From NCBI GenBank assembly GCA_017882995.1, contig JADGOL010000226.1, positions 1 to 36,110 on the forward strand: DNA of 36,110 nucleotides, written 5' to 3'. The position numbers were made by a program, and so were the translations under genes. Of this stretch, positions 1-9,985 are shown in pieces. The DNA is from Acidimicrobiales bacterium. Lineage in GTDB: Bacteria; Actinomycetota; Acidimicrobiia; Acidimicrobiales; UBA8190. The notes below the pieces were generated by a model. It did no database searches, was not told the DNA's origin, and was given only the letters and a program-made list of their open reading frames with translations. Position 1 is the stretch's first letter; the number at the start of each line of letters is the position of its first letter.

Positions 1-2
1 GA

Positions 3-116
3 CGCTTTCAACACCTCGCAAACCGGCTCAGCATTATTGGCGCGCTCGCGCTGCTGATTGGATCCTCATTAGTCGCCGGCGTCATAACACAAGCATTAAC
101 GAGCTCCGCGTTCGCC
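3..116 (+). other. Signal peptide region, start codon outside window
   Basis: Hydrophobic stretch IIGALALLIGSSLVAGVI followed by a plausible cleavage site SAFA|D, in frame with the downstream repeat protein. Confidence 0.75.
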
Positions 117-3100
117 GACACCGTTCCTTTCGAGATCTTCTGTCCGGGCACGCCGGTCGGGAACCTCGTCCTCAACGACGTCGCCGTGACCGGTGCGCTA
201 TCCCCGGCCAACCCCACACCGGGACAGCAGTTCAACCTGACCGGCACGCAGATGCAAGCCCAGCTCCCCGCGTCCGTCGTGCAACAGATCAGCGCCATCG
301 GCCTGACGTCGATCGACGGCACCATCTCGAGCACGATCGATGCCGCCGGCGCGACACCTTCGTCGATCCCCACCGGAGCCGTCGCCTTCGACGTGCCGAT
401 CCCCAATCCCATCCCGTCGTCGGGCGTGGCGATCGACGTCCCCTCGCCGACACTCACGGTGGGACCGTTCACGGCCACGAGCAGCAACATCACCCTGTCA
501 GTCGGTACCGAGACCGATGTCACGTTCAACGACATTGCCGGCATCGGCGTCATCGACCTGCATTGCTCCTCGTATCCCAACGACATCCTGCCCTCGGGCT
601 TGACCGGCAACACCACCTTCCCTCCCGGGCTTCCGACATCACCGGTGATCGCCACCGCCGGCCAGGTGACGCCGCCGCCAACGAACCCGACGCTGACCGG
701 TCCCTACGAGCTGTACTGCCCGCACACCCCGGTCGGGGACCTGGTGCTCAACGACGTCGTCACCACGGCCACGGTTTCACCCAGCAATCTGTCGGCCGGT
801 GAGCAGTTCGACGTCACGGGCTATCAGACCCACATCCCACTTCCGGCCGGGCTGGTCTCGGCGGCGGCGGGGCTCGGCAACAGCAGCTTCGACGGCCTGG
901 CGGCCAGTGCGGTCGACGCCTACGGCGCCACCCCCGACCGGGCGTCGACGGGATCGATGAGCTTCAACGTCCCCATCCCGGCCTCGGTGCCGAGCGCGGG
1001 ACTGGCAGTCGACTTCCCGTCGTCTCCTACCACCGTCGGCCCCTTTACCGCCTCGGGCGGGCCCGTCACCATCGCCGGTGACCAGTCCATGCTCGTCGTG
1101 GCCGCCTTGTCGAGCAAGGCCTTCAAGATGTCGTGCACGGCGTATCCGAACGACAGTGTGGCCACGTCGGGCTCGACCGGCGTCGCGCCCACCGCCACGC
1201 CGATCCGTCCCATCATCGCCACCGCCTCGGCGTCGGGGTCCACCACCCCTCCCACCACCACACCACCCACCAAGGTCCCCCCGACCTCGCCCACCGGCCC
1301 CTACGAGCTGTACTGCCCGGGCAGTCCCGTCGGCGACCTCGTGCTCAACGACACGACCACCACCGCCACGATCACCCCGTCCACGCTGGCCCAGGGCCAG
1401 CAGTTCCAGCTGAGCGGGCTCCAGACCCAGTTCTCGATCCCCCAAGCCGTGGTGCAACAGGCCGAGGGCCTCGGCCTCACCCAGATCACCGGTGACGCGT
1501 CGATGTTCATGGACACCTCGGGTGTAGCCGACTTCCCGGGGCCGGTGGCGGTCTTCGGGACGACCTCCGCGTCGTCCTCGGGGTCATCACCGGCGCTGCC
1601 GTCGCCCACGACGACGACGGAGATCCCGGGGAACCCGAACCCCGGCGGCCCGATCATCGTCCAGCCGTTCCCCGGTCCGTTCCCCGGAGGGTTCCCGGAC
1701 TTCTTCGACATGCCTTTCAACGTGACGCTTCCCAACCCGGTGCCCGCCAGCGGGGTCCAATTCGACGCCGTCGTCCCCGCAGACCAACTGGGGACCTTCA
1801 CCGCGCTCGGTGGCCCTATCTCGTTCTCCATCAACGAGGTCGACCTGAACGTGACCGAATTCGGGGACAACTTCGGGCTGTTCTGCTCGGTGTTCCCCAA
1901 CAACAGCGAGCCCACCGGGCTCACGACCTCGGCACCATCGGGTGCGCCCATCGAACCGATCGTCGCCACCGCGACGGCGACGATCACCCCTCCCCCGCCC
2001 ATCGGTCCCGGCGGCGTCGGCCCCTATGAGCTGTTCTGCCCCGGGAGTCCGATCGGCGACGTCGTCCTCAACGAGGTCACGACCACCGCCACCCTGTCAC
2101 CGGCTGACCCCGCGCCGGGACAACAATTCAATGTGACGAACTATCAGGCCCAGGTGCCCCTGCCTGCCAACATCGCCGAGGCGGCGGCGGCCATCGGAAA
2201 CACCTCGCTGAGTGGAACGGCCACGGGCACGATCGACGCGGCGGGAGCCACCCCTGCCTCAATCCCGACAGGCCCGTTGACCTTCGACGTGCCGATACCC
2301 AATCCCGTGCCGGCGTCGGGCGTTCCGCTGGTGGTGCCGTCCAGTCCCACCACGGTCGGCCCGTTCACGGCGACGAGCAATGGCATCGCCATCGCCCAGA
2401 ACGCCGACATCGAGCTCGACCTGATCGTCGCGGGGAGCGACCTCGCCCTGAGCTGTAGGGCCTATCCCGACGACAGCGCGCCCACGGGCATCACCGTCGT
2501 TCCACCCGACGCATCGCCCATCTCTCCGGTGATCGTGACCGCCGGCCAGGTGACGATCCCCACGACACCTCCGCCCACCACGATTCCCCCCGGACAGGTG
2601 ACCGGGCCCTACGAGCTGTACTGCCCGGGGACTCCGGTCGGCAACATCGTCCTCAACAACGTGACGACGACGGCGTCGATCCCGAGCGCGCTGTCGGTGG
2701 GACAGTCGTTCGAGGCCACCAACTTCCAGACCCAGCTCACGCTTCCGTCGTCGATCGCCGGGGCGGCCGCGGCCCTGGGCAACTCGGCGATCGTCGGTGA
2801 TGCGGTGGTGAAGGTGGACGCCGTGGGTGCCACCCCGGCGACGGTGTCGTCGGGTGACATCAACATCGACGTCCCCATCCCGAGCCCGGTGCCGGCAACG
2901 GGTCTGACCTTCGACCTGCCGTCGTCGGCGGGGACCATCGGCCCCTTCACCCCGACCGGTGGCGAGGTCACGCTCACGGTGGACCCGGCCATCTCGCTGA
3001 CGCTCGTGATATCGGGGAGCGACCTCAACCTGACGTGCAGTCCGTATCCCAACGACTCTGCGCCCACCGGCATCGTCGCCAGAGCGCCCGGCGCTTCTCG

Positions 3101-3608
3101 GGTCTCTCCGGTGATCGCCACCGGCTCGACGTCGGGGTCGACCTGTCCTCCCGACGGCACCTGCTCGCCGACGCCCACAACTCCCCCGAACGAACCGCCG
3201 TCGAGCACGACGACGACACCTTCGCCGACACAGACGACGGTCGTCGCCACGGGCACGACCGACGCCCCACCTGCGAGCGGCTCCCAGTCGGGCCCCACCA
3301 CAACGACGACGGCACCCGGATCGTCGACGACGGCGAAGCCTGCGTCGTCAACGACCGTGGGCGCGGCCACCGGCGCGGGGTCCTCGCGCACGAGCACCGC
3401 TGCCCCTACGACCGCGCCTGATCCCGTGGTCCAGGCCAGTTCGCGGTCTCTGGCCTTCACCGGTCTCGGGATGATCGCCCAGTGGATCGCCGTCGCGGGC
3501 GGTGTGCTCATCCTGCTGGGCTTCGCCCTCCTGGTCATGGCCGACACCCCTCGCCGGGTCATCTACCGGCTGGCCCGTCACGGCGCCACGAGCCCACCCC
3601 TGGCGTAG
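3..3608 (+). CDS. Secreted, cell-wall-anchored repeat protein (5 tandem domains, Ser/Thr/Pro-rich stalk, LAFTG sorting signal); 5' truncated by window edge
   Basis: The frame of the 186..3608 ORF is open upstream to base 3 (RFQHLANRLSIIGALALLIGSSLVAGVITQALTSSAFA|DTVPFEIFCPGTPVGNLVLNDV...). Five copies of (Y/F)E(L/I)(Y/F)CPxxP(V/I)Gx(L/V/I)VLN. C-terminus has LAFTG, a hydrophobic helix and basic residues. Confidence 0.85.
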   Translation, partial: RFQHLANRLSIIGALALLIGSSLVAGVITQALTSSAFADTVPFEIFCPGTPVGNLVLNDVAVTGALSPANPTPGQQFNLTGTQMQAQLPASVVQQISAIGLTSIDGTISSTIDAAGATPSSIPTGAVAFDVPIPNPIPSSGVAIDVPSPTLTVGPFTATSSNITLSVGTETDVTFNDIAGIGVIDLHCSSYPNDILPSGLTGNTTFPPGLPTSPVIATAGQVTPPPTNPTLTGPYELYCPHTPVGDLVLNDVVTTATVSPSNLSAGEQFDVTGYQTHIPLPAGLVSAAAGLGNSSFDGLAASAVDAYGATPDRASTGSMSFNVPIPASVPSAGLAVDFPSSPTTVGPFTASGGPVTIAGDQSMLVVAALSSKAFKMSCTAYPNDSVATSGSTGVAPTATPIRPIIATASASGSTTPPTTTPPTKVPPTSPTGPYELYCPGSPVGDLVLNDTTTTATITPSTLAQGQQFQLSGLQTQFSIPQAVVQQAEGLGLTQITGDASMFMDTSGVADFPGPVAVFGTTSASSSGSSPALPSPTTTTEIPGNPNPGGPIIVQPFPGPFPGGFPDFFDMPFNVTLPNPVPASGVQFDAVVPADQLGTFTALGGPISFSINEVDLNVTEFGDNFGLFCSVFPNNSEPTGLTTSAPSGAPIEPIVATATATITPPPPIGPGGVGPYELFCPGSPIGDVVLNEVTTTATLSPADPAPGQQFNVTNYQAQVPLPANIAEAAAAIGNTSLSGTATGTIDAAGATPASIPTGPLTFDVPIPNPVPASGVPLVVPSSPTTVGPFTATSNGIAIAQNADIELDLIVAGSDLALSCRAYPDDSAPTGITVVPPDASPISPVIVTAGQVTIPTTPPPTTIPPGQVTGPYELYCPGTPVGNIVLNNVTTTASIPSALSVGQSFEATNFQTQLTLPSSIAGAAAALGNSAIVGDAVVKVDAVGATPATVSSGDINIDVPIPSPVPATGLTFDLPSSAGTIGPFTPTGGEVTLTVDPAISLTLVISGSDLNLTCSPYPNDSAPTGIVARAPGASRVSPVIATGSTSGSTCPPDGTCSPTPTTPPNEPPSSTTTTPSPTQTTVVATGTTDAPPASGSQSGPTTTTTAPGSSTTAKPASSTTVGAATGAGSSRTSTAAPTTAPDPVVQASSRSLAFTGLGMIAQWIAVAGGVLILLGFALLVMADTPRRVIYRLARHGATSPPLA
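129..3200 (+). repeat. Five protein-level tandem repeats, starting near 129, 699, 1296, 2019 and 2604
   Basis: Each unit opens with YELYCPGTPVGDLVLND-like sequence, contains P(I/L)P(N/S)PVP(A/S)(S/T)G(V/L) and TVGPFTA-like motifs, and closes with C-x2-(Y/F)P(N/D)(D/N). Two conserved Cys per unit. Confidence 0.85.
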
Positions 3609-3682
3609 CCAGACGCCGGTCACCGAGAGACGTCGAGCCACGCCGCGAGCCGTGCCCCGGCCGCGGTGAGGTGCCTCGGACG

Positions 3683-4489
3683 TCAGTGGATGCCGCGCAG
3701 GCCCACGGCGGCGCCGACGCCGTAGGTCACCGCCGCAGGCAGTGCGGTCATCACGAGCTGGCGGATCGACGAACGCCACAAGCTCCGGCGGGTGAAGGCG
3801 GCCAACGCCGCGCCCACCGCGATCGCCGCCACCGCGCTCACCACGACTGACGCCACCACCGCGGCCGTGCCGCGGGCGAAGAGCCACGGGATGAGTGGGA
3901 TCAGCGCGCCCAGGGCAAAGGTGGCGAAGGAGGACACCGCGGCCTGCAGGGGACGACCGAGTGCGGCGGGGTCGATCCCGAGCTCCTCGCGGGCGTGGGT
4001 CTCGAGCGCCAGCTCGGGTGTCCGCATCATCTCGTCGGCGAGCGTCCGGGCGACGGTGGGATCGACGCCACGCTTCTCGTAGATGCCGACGAGCTCGCGT
4101 CGCTCTCCTTCGGGCCGGTGGCTGATCTCGTGCTTCTCCATGGCCAACTCGCGTTCGAGGAGCTCTCGCTGCGCGGACATCGACGTCCACTCGCCCGATG
4201 CCATGGAGAACGCGCCGGCGATCAGCAAGGCGATCCCGGCCAGGCGCACCACACTCGGCCCCGCGTTGGCACCGGCGAAGCCGAGGATCAACGACACGTT
4301 GGTGACGAGCCCGTCGGCGACCCCGAACATCGCGGCACGCGCGCCGCCACCTTGGACGTTGCGGTGATGGTGGTCCCACAGATGCGCCTCATCGGTGCCT
4401 CGTCGGCTGGGATGGGCGTCAGACGCTCGGCGTCCGAAGAGCCGGGCCGCCCGGCCCCGGTCCTCGAGCTCGCCGGTCGCCTTCACCAC
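3683..4489 (-). CDS. VIT1/CCC1-family (vacuolar iron/manganese transporter-like) membrane protein
   Basis: GGGARAAMFGVADGLVTNVSLILGFAGA, EWTSMSAQRELLERELAMEKHEI and a Glu-rich central helical segment, followed by C-terminal TM helices. Confidence 0.85.
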   Translation of the reverse strand: MVKATGELEDRGRAARLFGRRASDAHPSRRGTDEAHLWDHHHRNVQGGGARAAMFGVADGLVTNVSLILGFAGANAGPSVVRLAGIALLIAGAFSMASGEWTSMSAQRELLERELAMEKHEISHRPEGERRELVGIYEKRGVDPTVARTLADEMMRTPELALETHAREELGIDPAALGRPLQAAVSSFATFALGALIPLIPWLFARGTAAVVASVVVSAVAAIAVGAALAAFTRRSLWRSSIRQLVMTALPAAVTYGVGAAVGLRGIH

Positions 4490-4548
4490 CCCGAGACTAC
4501 CGACCGGCCCGGGGTCAAGCGGCCACTCGGACCTGCAAGAATGGCCCG

Positions 4549-4911
4549 ATGGCCGAACCTCGACGCTGGTTCGACCCGTCGCAGCCCCAGACGCTGCAGG
4601 GTGCCGTGATGCTCAGCTATCTGTCCGCCGGGTTCGCCCTGCTCTGGATCTTGTTCGGCTCGTACCCCCTCGTCCTCTCGATCGGCCTCGGCGCCGCCGG
4701 CTACGGCGTCGCCAACGAGAAACGCTGGGGATACTGGCTCGGCATCGTGTTGTGCGGGCTGAGCGTGCTCTCGTATCTCCTGGTCCTCGCGTACGCGGGG
4801 GTGGGCTCGGGCCTCAAGCTCGTCGGGATCAATCTGTTCTTCACGGTGGTTCTCACCGCCCTGTACCTCCATCCCCAGAGCCGCGAATACCAGCGCGTCT
4901 GGTTCAAGTGA
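4549..4911 (+). CDS. Small multi-pass membrane protein of unknown function (120 aa)
   Basis: Open frame MAEPRRWFDPSQPQTLQGAVMLSYLSAGFALLWILF... with about four hydrophobic segments; divergent from the VIT-like gene. Confidence 0.65.
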   Translation: MAEPRRWFDPSQPQTLQGAVMLSYLSAGFALLWILFGSYPLVLSIGLGAAGYGVANEKRWGYWLGIVLCGLSVLSYLLVLAYAGVGSGLKLVGINLFFTVVLTALYLHPQSREYQRVWFK

Positions 4912-4975
4912 TCGAGCCGGGCTGACGCGGGCTCACGTTCGGCGAGCCTCCCGGTGCCGCGCATAGTGTCGTGGC

Positions 4976-5434
4976 ATGACGACGACAGTTTCGAGCATCG
5001 AAGAACTCACCAAGCTCACGGGCCAGCACCTCGGTTACTCGGATTGGCATGTGATCGACCAGGCCCAGGTCAACCTCTTCGCCGATGCCACCGGCGATCA
5101 CCAGTGGATCCACGTCGACCCCGAGCGGGCCGCGTCCGGGCCCTTCGGTGGCGCCATCGCCCACGGATACCTGACGCTGTCGATCATCCCGTCGATCCTG
5201 CACGAGGTGATCAGGGTCGAGGGCTTCAAGTTCGGGGTGAACTACGGCTGCAACAAGGTCCGCTTCCCCTCCCCGGTCAAGGTGGGCTCCAAACTCCGTC
5301 TCGGCGCGGCGGTGGCGTCGGTGGAGAGCGTCGGCCCCGATGCCGCCCAGGCCGTGCTCGACATCACCATCGAGACCGAGGGCTCGGAAAAGCCCTCGTG
5401 CGTGGCCCAGGTCGTCTACCGCTACTCCTGGTAG
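4976..5434 (+). CDS. MaoC-family dehydratase / (R)-specific enoyl-CoA hydratase-like
   Basis: Hot-dog motif INLFADATGDHQWIHVDPERA-like (here VNLFADATGDHQWIHVDPERAASGPFGGAIAHGYLTLS). Confidence 0.9.
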   Translation: MTTTVSSIEELTKLTGQHLGYSDWHVIDQAQVNLFADATGDHQWIHVDPERAASGPFGGAIAHGYLTLSIIPSILHEVIRVEGFKFGVNYGCNKVRFPSPVKVGSKLRLGAAVASVESVGPDAAQAVLDITIETEGSEKPSCVAQVVYRYSW

Positions 5435-5474
5435 GACGCGGCGCGCCCGCCTGAGCCTCGGCACCGTCCCCGAA

Positions 5475-6701
5475 CTACAGCGGGAGATCTCCGGTGGCGA
5501 GACGCGTCGTCCCGTGCTCGTTGTATGCGGCGATGACCGCCTCGGCCACGCGCCATTTGTGGATCTCGTCGGCGCCGTCCGCGAACCGGCTCCAACGCGC
5601 CTGGAGGAGCATGTCCGACAGCGGCGAGTCCTTCGAGTACCCCAGCGCCCCGTGGACCTGCACGGCACGGTCCACCACCCGCCACAACGTGTTCGCCACA
5701 TGATGCTTGGCCATCGAGACCTCGGTGGTGAACGGAAGCTTGTGCTCGATCCGGTAAGCCGCGTGGAGCACCATCAGCTTGGCCTGGTACAGCTCGATGG
5801 CCGACTCGCTCACCAACCACTGGATCCCCTGCTTCTCCGACAACAGCGATCCGTGTGAGTAGCGCTGCGTGGCCCTCGCCACCATCAGGTCCAACGCGGT
5901 CTCGATCTGGCCCAGCCAGCGCATGCAGTGGGCCAGGCGCGCCGGGCCGAGCCGGTACTGACCGAGTCGATGCCCCTGGCCTCGCTCTCCCAGGCGGTTG
6001 GCGTCGGGCACGCGTAGATCATGGATCCGGATCTCACAATGGTTGTGGCTCCCGGCCATGGTCTCGACGTCACGCACGATCTCCCAGCCCGCCGAGGGCA
6101 TGTCCACGATGAATGCGGTGGTCGCCGCCTGGGGCACCTCGGGATCGTCTTCTGTTCGTGCCAGCAAGATGGCGAAGCGGGCCCCGCGCGCGCCGCTGAT
6201 GAACCACTTGTGCCCGTTGACCACCCACTCGTCGCCGTCGGGTACGGCCCGGGTCCGCATGAGGGTGGGGTCCGAGCCCGCCACCTCGGGCTCGGTCATG
6301 GCGAAACACGACCGCACCGTCCCTTCGCACATGGGAGCGAGGTAGCGCTCTTTCTGGTCGTCGGTCCCCCAGTGCAACAAGGTGTGCATGTTCCCCTCGT
6401 CGGGGGCGTAACAATTCACGACGTACGAGGCCCAGCGTGCCTTGGACGACTCGGCCGACACCGCGGCCAGCGCCGTGGGGCCCAAGCCCACCCCACCCCA
6501 TTCCTTGGGCATGTGCGGCATCCACAGGTCGAGCTCGCGTGCGCGGGCCCGCAGGCGATCGAGCTCGCCCCGCCAGTCGCCGCGCCCCGAGCCCTCGGCG
6601 GCCAGGCGCTCCTCGGTGGGACGCACGTCCTCGTCGACGAAGGCCCGCATCCGCACGCGGGCCTCCTCGACGTCTGGCTCGAAGGTGAAGTCGATGGCCA
6701 T
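5475..6701 (-). CDS. Acyl-CoA dehydrogenase
   Basis: CFAMTEPEVAGSDPTLMRTRAV..., NGHKWFISGARGARFAILLART, VHGALGYSKDSPLSDMLLQARWSRFADGADEIHKWRVAE. Start set at internal ATG MAIDFTFEPD rather than the upstream ORF start 6755. Confidence 0.9.
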   Translation of the reverse strand: MAIDFTFEPDVEEARVRMRAFVDEDVRPTEERLAAEGSGRGDWRGELDRLRARARELDLWMPHMPKEWGGVGLGPTALAAVSAESSKARWASYVVNCYAPDEGNMHTLLHWGTDDQKERYLAPMCEGTVRSCFAMTEPEVAGSDPTLMRTRAVPDGDEWVVNGHKWFISGARGARFAILLARTEDDPEVPQAATTAFIVDMPSAGWEIVRDVETMAGSHNHCEIRIHDLRVPDANRLGERGQGHRLGQYRLGPARLAHCMRWLGQIETALDLMVARATQRYSHGSLLSEKQGIQWLVSESAIELYQAKLMVLHAAYRIEHKLPFTTEVSMAKHHVANTLWRVVDRAVQVHGALGYSKDSPLSDMLLQARWSRFADGADEIHKWRVAEAVIAAYNEHGTTRLATGDLPL

Positions 6702-6758
6702 CGCCGCAGTCTTCCACCCCGGGCCCATTCCAACCCAGGGATCAGGCCAAGCCAAGGA

Positions 6759-7622
6759 TCAGCCCGGCGTGTCGTCCTCCGACTGTTGTGCCCTTTTGTC
6801 CTGAGCACGGGACTCGACGCTGCGCACCGCCGAGGCCACCACCTCGGGGGCGTCGCGGGGGACGAAGTGCCCGGTGCGGGCCACGCTCACGAGCTCGCTC
6901 CCCGGGATCGACGCCGCGATGCTCACCGACACCGACGACGGCACCACCAGGTCCCATGTCCCGGAGACGACCACGGTGGGGGCGCGCACCGAGTCGAGCG
7001 CGGCCTCGACGCCGCCGATCTCGCGCACCAGGGCACGCTGCTCGGCCACGAAACTCCTCCACACCTGCCGGCCGCGCTGCGAGGAGACCCGGTCGTAGCG
7101 CTCGTCGGGCAATGTGGCCCGCAGCCATTCCAGCGCGCCGTGATGTTGGGCTCCGACCCGGTGACGCACCCGCGGCAGCACCTGTCCCAACGTGAACAGT
7201 CCCGCCGCGCTCAGGACCTCGCCCATCACGGGCACGGCCAGAAGGTGGTCAAGAGTATTCAGGCTCTCGGCCCGTCCGATCGAACCGACGAGCACGAGTC
7301 CGGCCACGAGGTCGGGGCGGCGCGCTGCGAGCTCGATGGCCACGCCACCGCCGTAGCTGTGGCCGACCACGGTGACCGGGACGGCGCCGCGCTCGATCAC
7401 CAAGGCGCCCAGGAGCTCGGCGTTGCCCTCGATGCTGAGAGTCTCCTCACCGCTGCGGCCGTAGCCCGGACGGTCCACGATGAGCAGGCGGTGATCCGTC
7501 AGGTGCGCCGCGACTTGGTCCCAGTCACTTCCGAGGCCGGGCTGCCCATGGACGAAGAGGACCGGGTCGCCCCGGCCGCGGTCAACGACGAACGGAGGGC
7601 GCAAGGTGCTCGCCGGCGCCAC
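6759..7622 (-). CDS. Alpha/beta hydrolase
   Basis: VLFVHGQPGLGSDW, nucleophile elbow VVGHSYGGGVA, and DRPGYGRSG. Start may be GTG 7622 or TTG 7604. Confidence 0.85.
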   Translation of the reverse strand: MAPASTLRPPFVVDRGRGDPVLFVHGQPGLGSDWDQVAAHLTDHRLLIVDRPGYGRSGEETLSIEGNAELLGALVIERGAVPVTVVGHSYGGGVAIELAARRPDLVAGLVLVGSIGRAESLNTLDHLLAVPVMGEVLSAAGLFTLGQVLPRVRHRVGAQHHGALEWLRATLPDERYDRVSSQRGRQVWRSFVAEQRALVREIGGVEAALDSVRAPTVVVSGTWDLVVPSSVSVSIAASIPGSELVSVARTGHFVPRDAPEVVASAVRSVESRAQDKRAQQSEDDTPG

Positions 7623-9234
7623 CGGGGCTCACCGATGGCGCGTCGCGGTCGGTCTCGGACACGGTGTGGCCCTGCGTTGGCTGCTCTTCGGTGTCGGGGT
7701 CGGGGAGCGGGATCTCGATGACGAACACCGAGCCCACCCCCGGTGCGGTGTCGACCCGGGCCCTGCCTCCATGCGCGGCGGCCAGGGCGGCCACGATCGA
7801 AAGGCCGAGCCCGGTACCTTCACCGGTGCGCGACTCATTGCCGCGGTAGAAGCGGTCAAAGACGTGGGCGGCCTGCCCGGGCTCGAGCCCGGGCCCTTCG
7901 TCCGCCACCCGCACGATGGCGTTCGTCCCGTCGCGGGTCACCGCCACGTGCACCGGCGTGGTCGGCGGCGTGTGCACCACCGCGTTCTGTAGGAGGTTGT
8001 CCACGATCTGGCGCAGGCGGGCCGGGTCTCCTTCGACCACCACGGGGCCACCCTGGTCGAGGGTGATCGGCGTCGCCTCGTTGTTGATCCGCGTGGCGTC
8101 GACGGCATCGGCGACGACTCGGCACAGGTCGACGGGCTCGCGCGTCGGTGGCCGCCCCTGATCGAGGCGGGCCAAGAGAAGAAGGTCCTCGACGAGCAGG
8201 CTCATACGCGCCGCCTCGCCTTCGATGCGTTCGGCGGCGCGGCGCCGGTCGTTCTCGGTGTCGAACGCCCCCTTGCGCAGGAGCTCGGCATATCCCCGAA
8301 TGGACGTCAGCGGGGTCCGCAGCTCGTGCGATGCGTCGGCGACGAACCGTCGCAGGCGGTCCTCGGACGAGCTGCGCTCCCGGAACGCGGCTTCGATCTG
8401 GCTCAACATGCCGTTGAGCGCGCTGCCGAGGCGGCCGACCTCGCTGCGATCGTCGGCGCGGCGGATGCGGCGCGTGAGGTCACCTCCCGCGATGGCACCG
8501 GCCGTCGCGGTCATGTCGTCGAGAGGGCGCATGCCCAGCCGGACGATCCACAGGGCCAGCAGCAACAAGGCGATGATCACCACGATCGACACGAACAGCT
8601 CGACGTGGGTAAGCGACGCCAGCGTCTTGTCGGTCGGATCGAGAGAGATGGCGGTGACGAGGGTGCCGCCGGGCACGGCCACCGCCTGGAGCCGGTACTG
8701 CAGGCCCCGCGACCCCACGGCGGGAACGTCGATGGACCGATTCTCGGGCGAGTAGGGGCCGTGGTTCGTGCCGAACACGTGCGGTTTCGTGATGTGCTGG
8801 ACCGGCAGCACCCGGGGAAGTACCGGGGCGGGGTCGGGGTTCCCGGCCACGCCCGAAGGGACCCGGGCGATCACCGAGCCGGTCGTCGAGAGGACCTCGA
8901 CATAGGCGTCGGAGCTCAGCCGGTCGGCCAGGACCGAGCCGTTGAGGCGTGGGTCCGGTGCCGGGACCCCGGTGAACTTCCCGGGGGCCTTCATGCTCAG
9001 CTCGCTGAGCCATTTCCCGGGGTGGGTGACCGGTGTCCGGTCCCCCGCCTTCAGATCCCGTTTGTACACCTGGGAGATGTAGGTATAGGTCTGGTTCTGC
9101 GAGGCGTCGATCTGTTCGTCGAGCCTCCCGATCAGGAACGAACGCAGCGACGACGACGTGACCAGATCGATCGTGATGAACCCCGCCACGAGCAACAGCA
9201 GCATGCCCACGACGAGCCGGCGCCGCAGCGACAC
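7582..9234 (-). CDS. Two-component sensor histidine kinase (TM-sensor-TM-HAMP-HisKA-HATPase_c)
   Basis: FVADASHELRTPLTSIRGYAELL (H-box), LRQIVDNLLQNAVVHTP (N-box), VADEGPGLEPGQAAHVFDRFYRG, GEGTGLGLSIV (G-boxes). Confidence 0.95.
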   Translation of the reverse strand: MSLRRRLVVGMLLLLVAGFITIDLVTSSSLRSFLIGRLDEQIDASQNQTYTYISQVYKRDLKAGDRTPVTHPGKWLSELSMKAPGKFTGVPAPDPRLNGSVLADRLSSDAYVEVLSTTGSVIARVPSGVAGNPDPAPVLPRVLPVQHITKPHVFGTNHGPYSPENRSIDVPAVGSRGLQYRLQAVAVPGGTLVTAISLDPTDKTLASLTHVELFVSIVVIIALLLLALWIVRLGMRPLDDMTATAGAIAGGDLTRRIRRADDRSEVGRLGSALNGMLSQIEAAFRERSSSEDRLRRFVADASHELRTPLTSIRGYAELLRKGAFDTENDRRRAAERIEGEAARMSLLVEDLLLLARLDQGRPPTREPVDLCRVVADAVDATRINNEATPITLDQGGPVVVEGDPARLRQIVDNLLQNAVVHTPPTTPVHVAVTRDGTNAIVRVADEGPGLEPGQAAHVFDRFYRGNESRTGEGTGLGLSIVAALAAAHGGRARVDTAPGVGSVFVIEIPLPDPDTEEQPTQGHTVSETDRDAPSVSPGGAGEHLAPSVRR

Positions 9235-9240
9235 CGCCGC

Positions 9241-9936
<696 letters not shown>

Positions 9937-9985
9937 CCCTCCATGTTCTCAGATGAAGAGGCCGGCCAGGCGGCCAGAGGCCCGC

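Noticed and set aside
6021-7721. 566-aa plus-strand ORF
   Set aside because: Antisense to acyl-CoA dehydrogenase and alpha/beta hydrolase, both supported by conserved motifs.
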